A stretch of DNA of 6,272 nt. Source: Gammaproteobacteria bacterium. Its GTDB lineage: Bacteria; Pseudomonadota; Gammaproteobacteria; SAR86; TMED112. The notes beneath the pieces were generated by a model. That model worked only from the letters and a program-made list of their open reading frames with translations. It did not search any database and was not told the DNA's origin. Positions 5,135 through 6,272 of this stretch are shown one piece after another. The stretch covers positions 7,214 to 13,485 of the forward strand of contig NYSP01000016.1 in the NCBI GenBank assembly GCA_002683115.1. The letters are read 5' to 3'. The translations under genes were made by a program, and so were the position numbers. Each line of letters begins with the position of its first letter. The first letter of the stretch is position 1.

Positions 5135-6272
5135 ATGAAATTCTTCTCCAACATAAAATCAATTGGTTTCTTTGTTGGTTTGTCTATATTTCTTATAACA
5201 TTACTTACTAATCCACCGGCAGGATTATCTGTTGCAGCATGGCATGTTGCTGGTATATCAATGCTTATGGCAATCTGGTGGGCTACAGAAACAATTCCTT
5301 TACCAGTTACAGCACTACTTCCTCTGGCATTATTTCCAATATTTCAGATCTATGGTCCATATGAGGAAGGTATTTTTTCTGCAAAAGATGCCTTTACAAT
5401 GGCTGCTAAACCCTATGCACACCCAAATATATTTCTTTTTCTGGGTGGGTTTATTCTGGCTTTAGGCATTGAAAAAGTGAATCTACATAAAAGAATGGCA
5501 TTAAGCATGTTAATTCTAGTAGGTACTAATGCGAAATATTTAATAGGTGGTTTTATGCTTGTCAGTGCGGTGATAAGCATGTGGATAATGAACACGTCCA
5601 CTACATTAATGTTACTTCCAATCGCTCTTGCTATCGCCGCTGTTATTCACAAAACAACTGAAACAAAAAGTGAAGAGGAATTTAATAATTTTCAAACATC
5701 ATTGCTATTAGGTGTCGCTTATGCAGCAACTATTGGAGGTATGGCTACAACAATAGGTACAGGACCAAACGTACTAGTTAAAAGTTTTTTAGAAGATGAA
5801 GGCATTCAGGTTTATTTTGGTGACTGGATGCTATTAGCTACGCCAATGTCAGCAATTATGCTTTTATGTGGTTGGTTTCTACTGACACATATAGTTTTCC
5901 CTGTAAACATAAAAGGTTCTCCTGAGACATCTAATGCGCTTAATGATATGTATAAAGAATTAGGCGACATGAGATCAGATGAGCGAAGAGTCCTGATTAT
6001 CTTTGCTTTTACAGCATTTGCATGGATGTTTAGCAAACTCCTAGTCCAGTTACCATTTTTAACAGGGTTAACTGATTATGGTATAGCTATATTTGCGGCA
6101 TTAGCTATATTCATAACAAGATCTTCATCTGGAGAAGGCCTTATTGATTGGAAAACAACAAAAAACTTACCATGGGGAATTTTGCTGCTTTTTGGTGGTG
6201 GTTTATCAATGGCGGGGGCTATAAAATCATCAATGCTTGGCGATTGGATTGGATCATTTTTTTCATCAGATA
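5135..6272 (+). CDS. DASS/SLC13-family sodium:anion symporter, N-terminal 379 residues
   Basis: This is an inner-membrane carrier of the divalent anion:sodium symporter family (dicarboxylates, citrate or sulfate with Na+). It runs open to the window edge and would need roughly another 100 residues to reach family length. Landmarks in order are M-A-I-W-W-A-T-E-T-I-P-L-P-V-T-A-L-L-P at 45-63, L-F-L-G-G-F-I-L-A-L at 101-110 with L-H-K-R at 117-120, and W-I-M-N-T-S-T-T at 150-157 (first ion-binding loop). A-T-T-I-G-T-G-P-N follows at 204-212, and L-P-W-G-I-L-L-L-F-G-G-G-L at 345-357. The usual Ser-Asn-Thr of the first loop reads Met-Asn-Thr here; the second such loop lies beyond the window. The ATG at 5135 is chosen because it gives a complete first helix, and the next in-frame ATG (residue 43) would remove it. 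No Shine-Dalgarno site is present: the preceding bases are the terminator's T-run. Substrate is undetermined. Confidence 0.92.
   Translation, partial: MKFFSNIKSIGFFVGLSIFLITLLTNPPAGLSVAAWHVAGISMLMAIWWATETIPLPVTALLPLALFPIFQIYGPYEEGIFSAKDAFTMAAKPYAHPNIFLFLGGFILALGIEKVNLHKRMALSMLILVGTNAKYLIGGFMLVSAVISMWIMNTSTTLMLLPIALAIAAVIHKTTETKSEEEFNNFQTSLLLGVAYAATIGGMATTIGTGPNVLVKSFLEDEGIQVYFGDWMLLATPMSAIMLLCGWFLLTHIVFPVNIKGSPETSNALNDMYKELGDMRSDERRVLIIFAFTAFAWMFSKLLVQLPFLTGLTDYGIAIFAALAIFITRSSSGEGLIDWKTTKNLPWGILLLFGGGLSMAGAIKSSMLGDWIGSFFSSD

Noticed and set aside
5232..6036. Short open frames on both strands at 5232-5465, 5413-5601 and 5812-6036
   Set aside because: All lie inside the symporter frame that runs from 5135 to the window edge and shows DASS motifs throughout.

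Overview
The window is AT-rich, Gram-negative bacterial DNA. Arginine is mostly AGA, and the largest gene encodes an outer-membrane TonB-dependent receptor. Low GC, a large TonB receptor, small membrane proteins and short intergenic gaps together suggest a marine gammaproteobacterium of the SAR86 type. That assignment is inferred from style only; no 16S or other marker gene is present.

Left part (1-1334, + strand): the last 45 codons of a PaaI/MenI-type hotdog thioesterase run by an ATGA overlap into a secreted SGNH-hydrolase-like gene. That gene is broken by one frameshift near 647-653. The catalytic Ser block lies before the break and the Asp-x-x-His block after it. Four bases after its rejoined end starts a small membrane protein made of two near-identical DUF2061-like units. 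These three genes look like one operon.

Middle part (1331-2138): a DUF2306-like membrane protein on the - strand meets the previous gene tail to tail. Their stop codons share the four bases TTAA, inside the loop of a 12-bp inverted repeat. Upstream of it on the same strand lies a complete tRNA-Ala(GGC) with encoded CCA. The roughly 100 bp between the tRNA and the receptor gene must hold two divergent promoters.

Right part (2139-6272, + strand): a full-length TonB-dependent receptor of 984 residues ends at a strong intrinsic terminator. A DASS/SLC13-type sodium:anion symporter starts on the base after the terminator's T-run and leaves the window incomplete. An outer-membrane importer followed by an inner-membrane carboxylate carrier could form an uptake route, but the terminator argues for separate transcription and the substrate is not readable.

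I see no defence system, CRISPR array, integrase, transposase or other novel multi-gene system. The points most worth a second look are the frameshifted hydrolase, the duplicated DUF2061 protein, the inverted repeat over the shared stop codons, and the terminator that abuts the symporter start codon.
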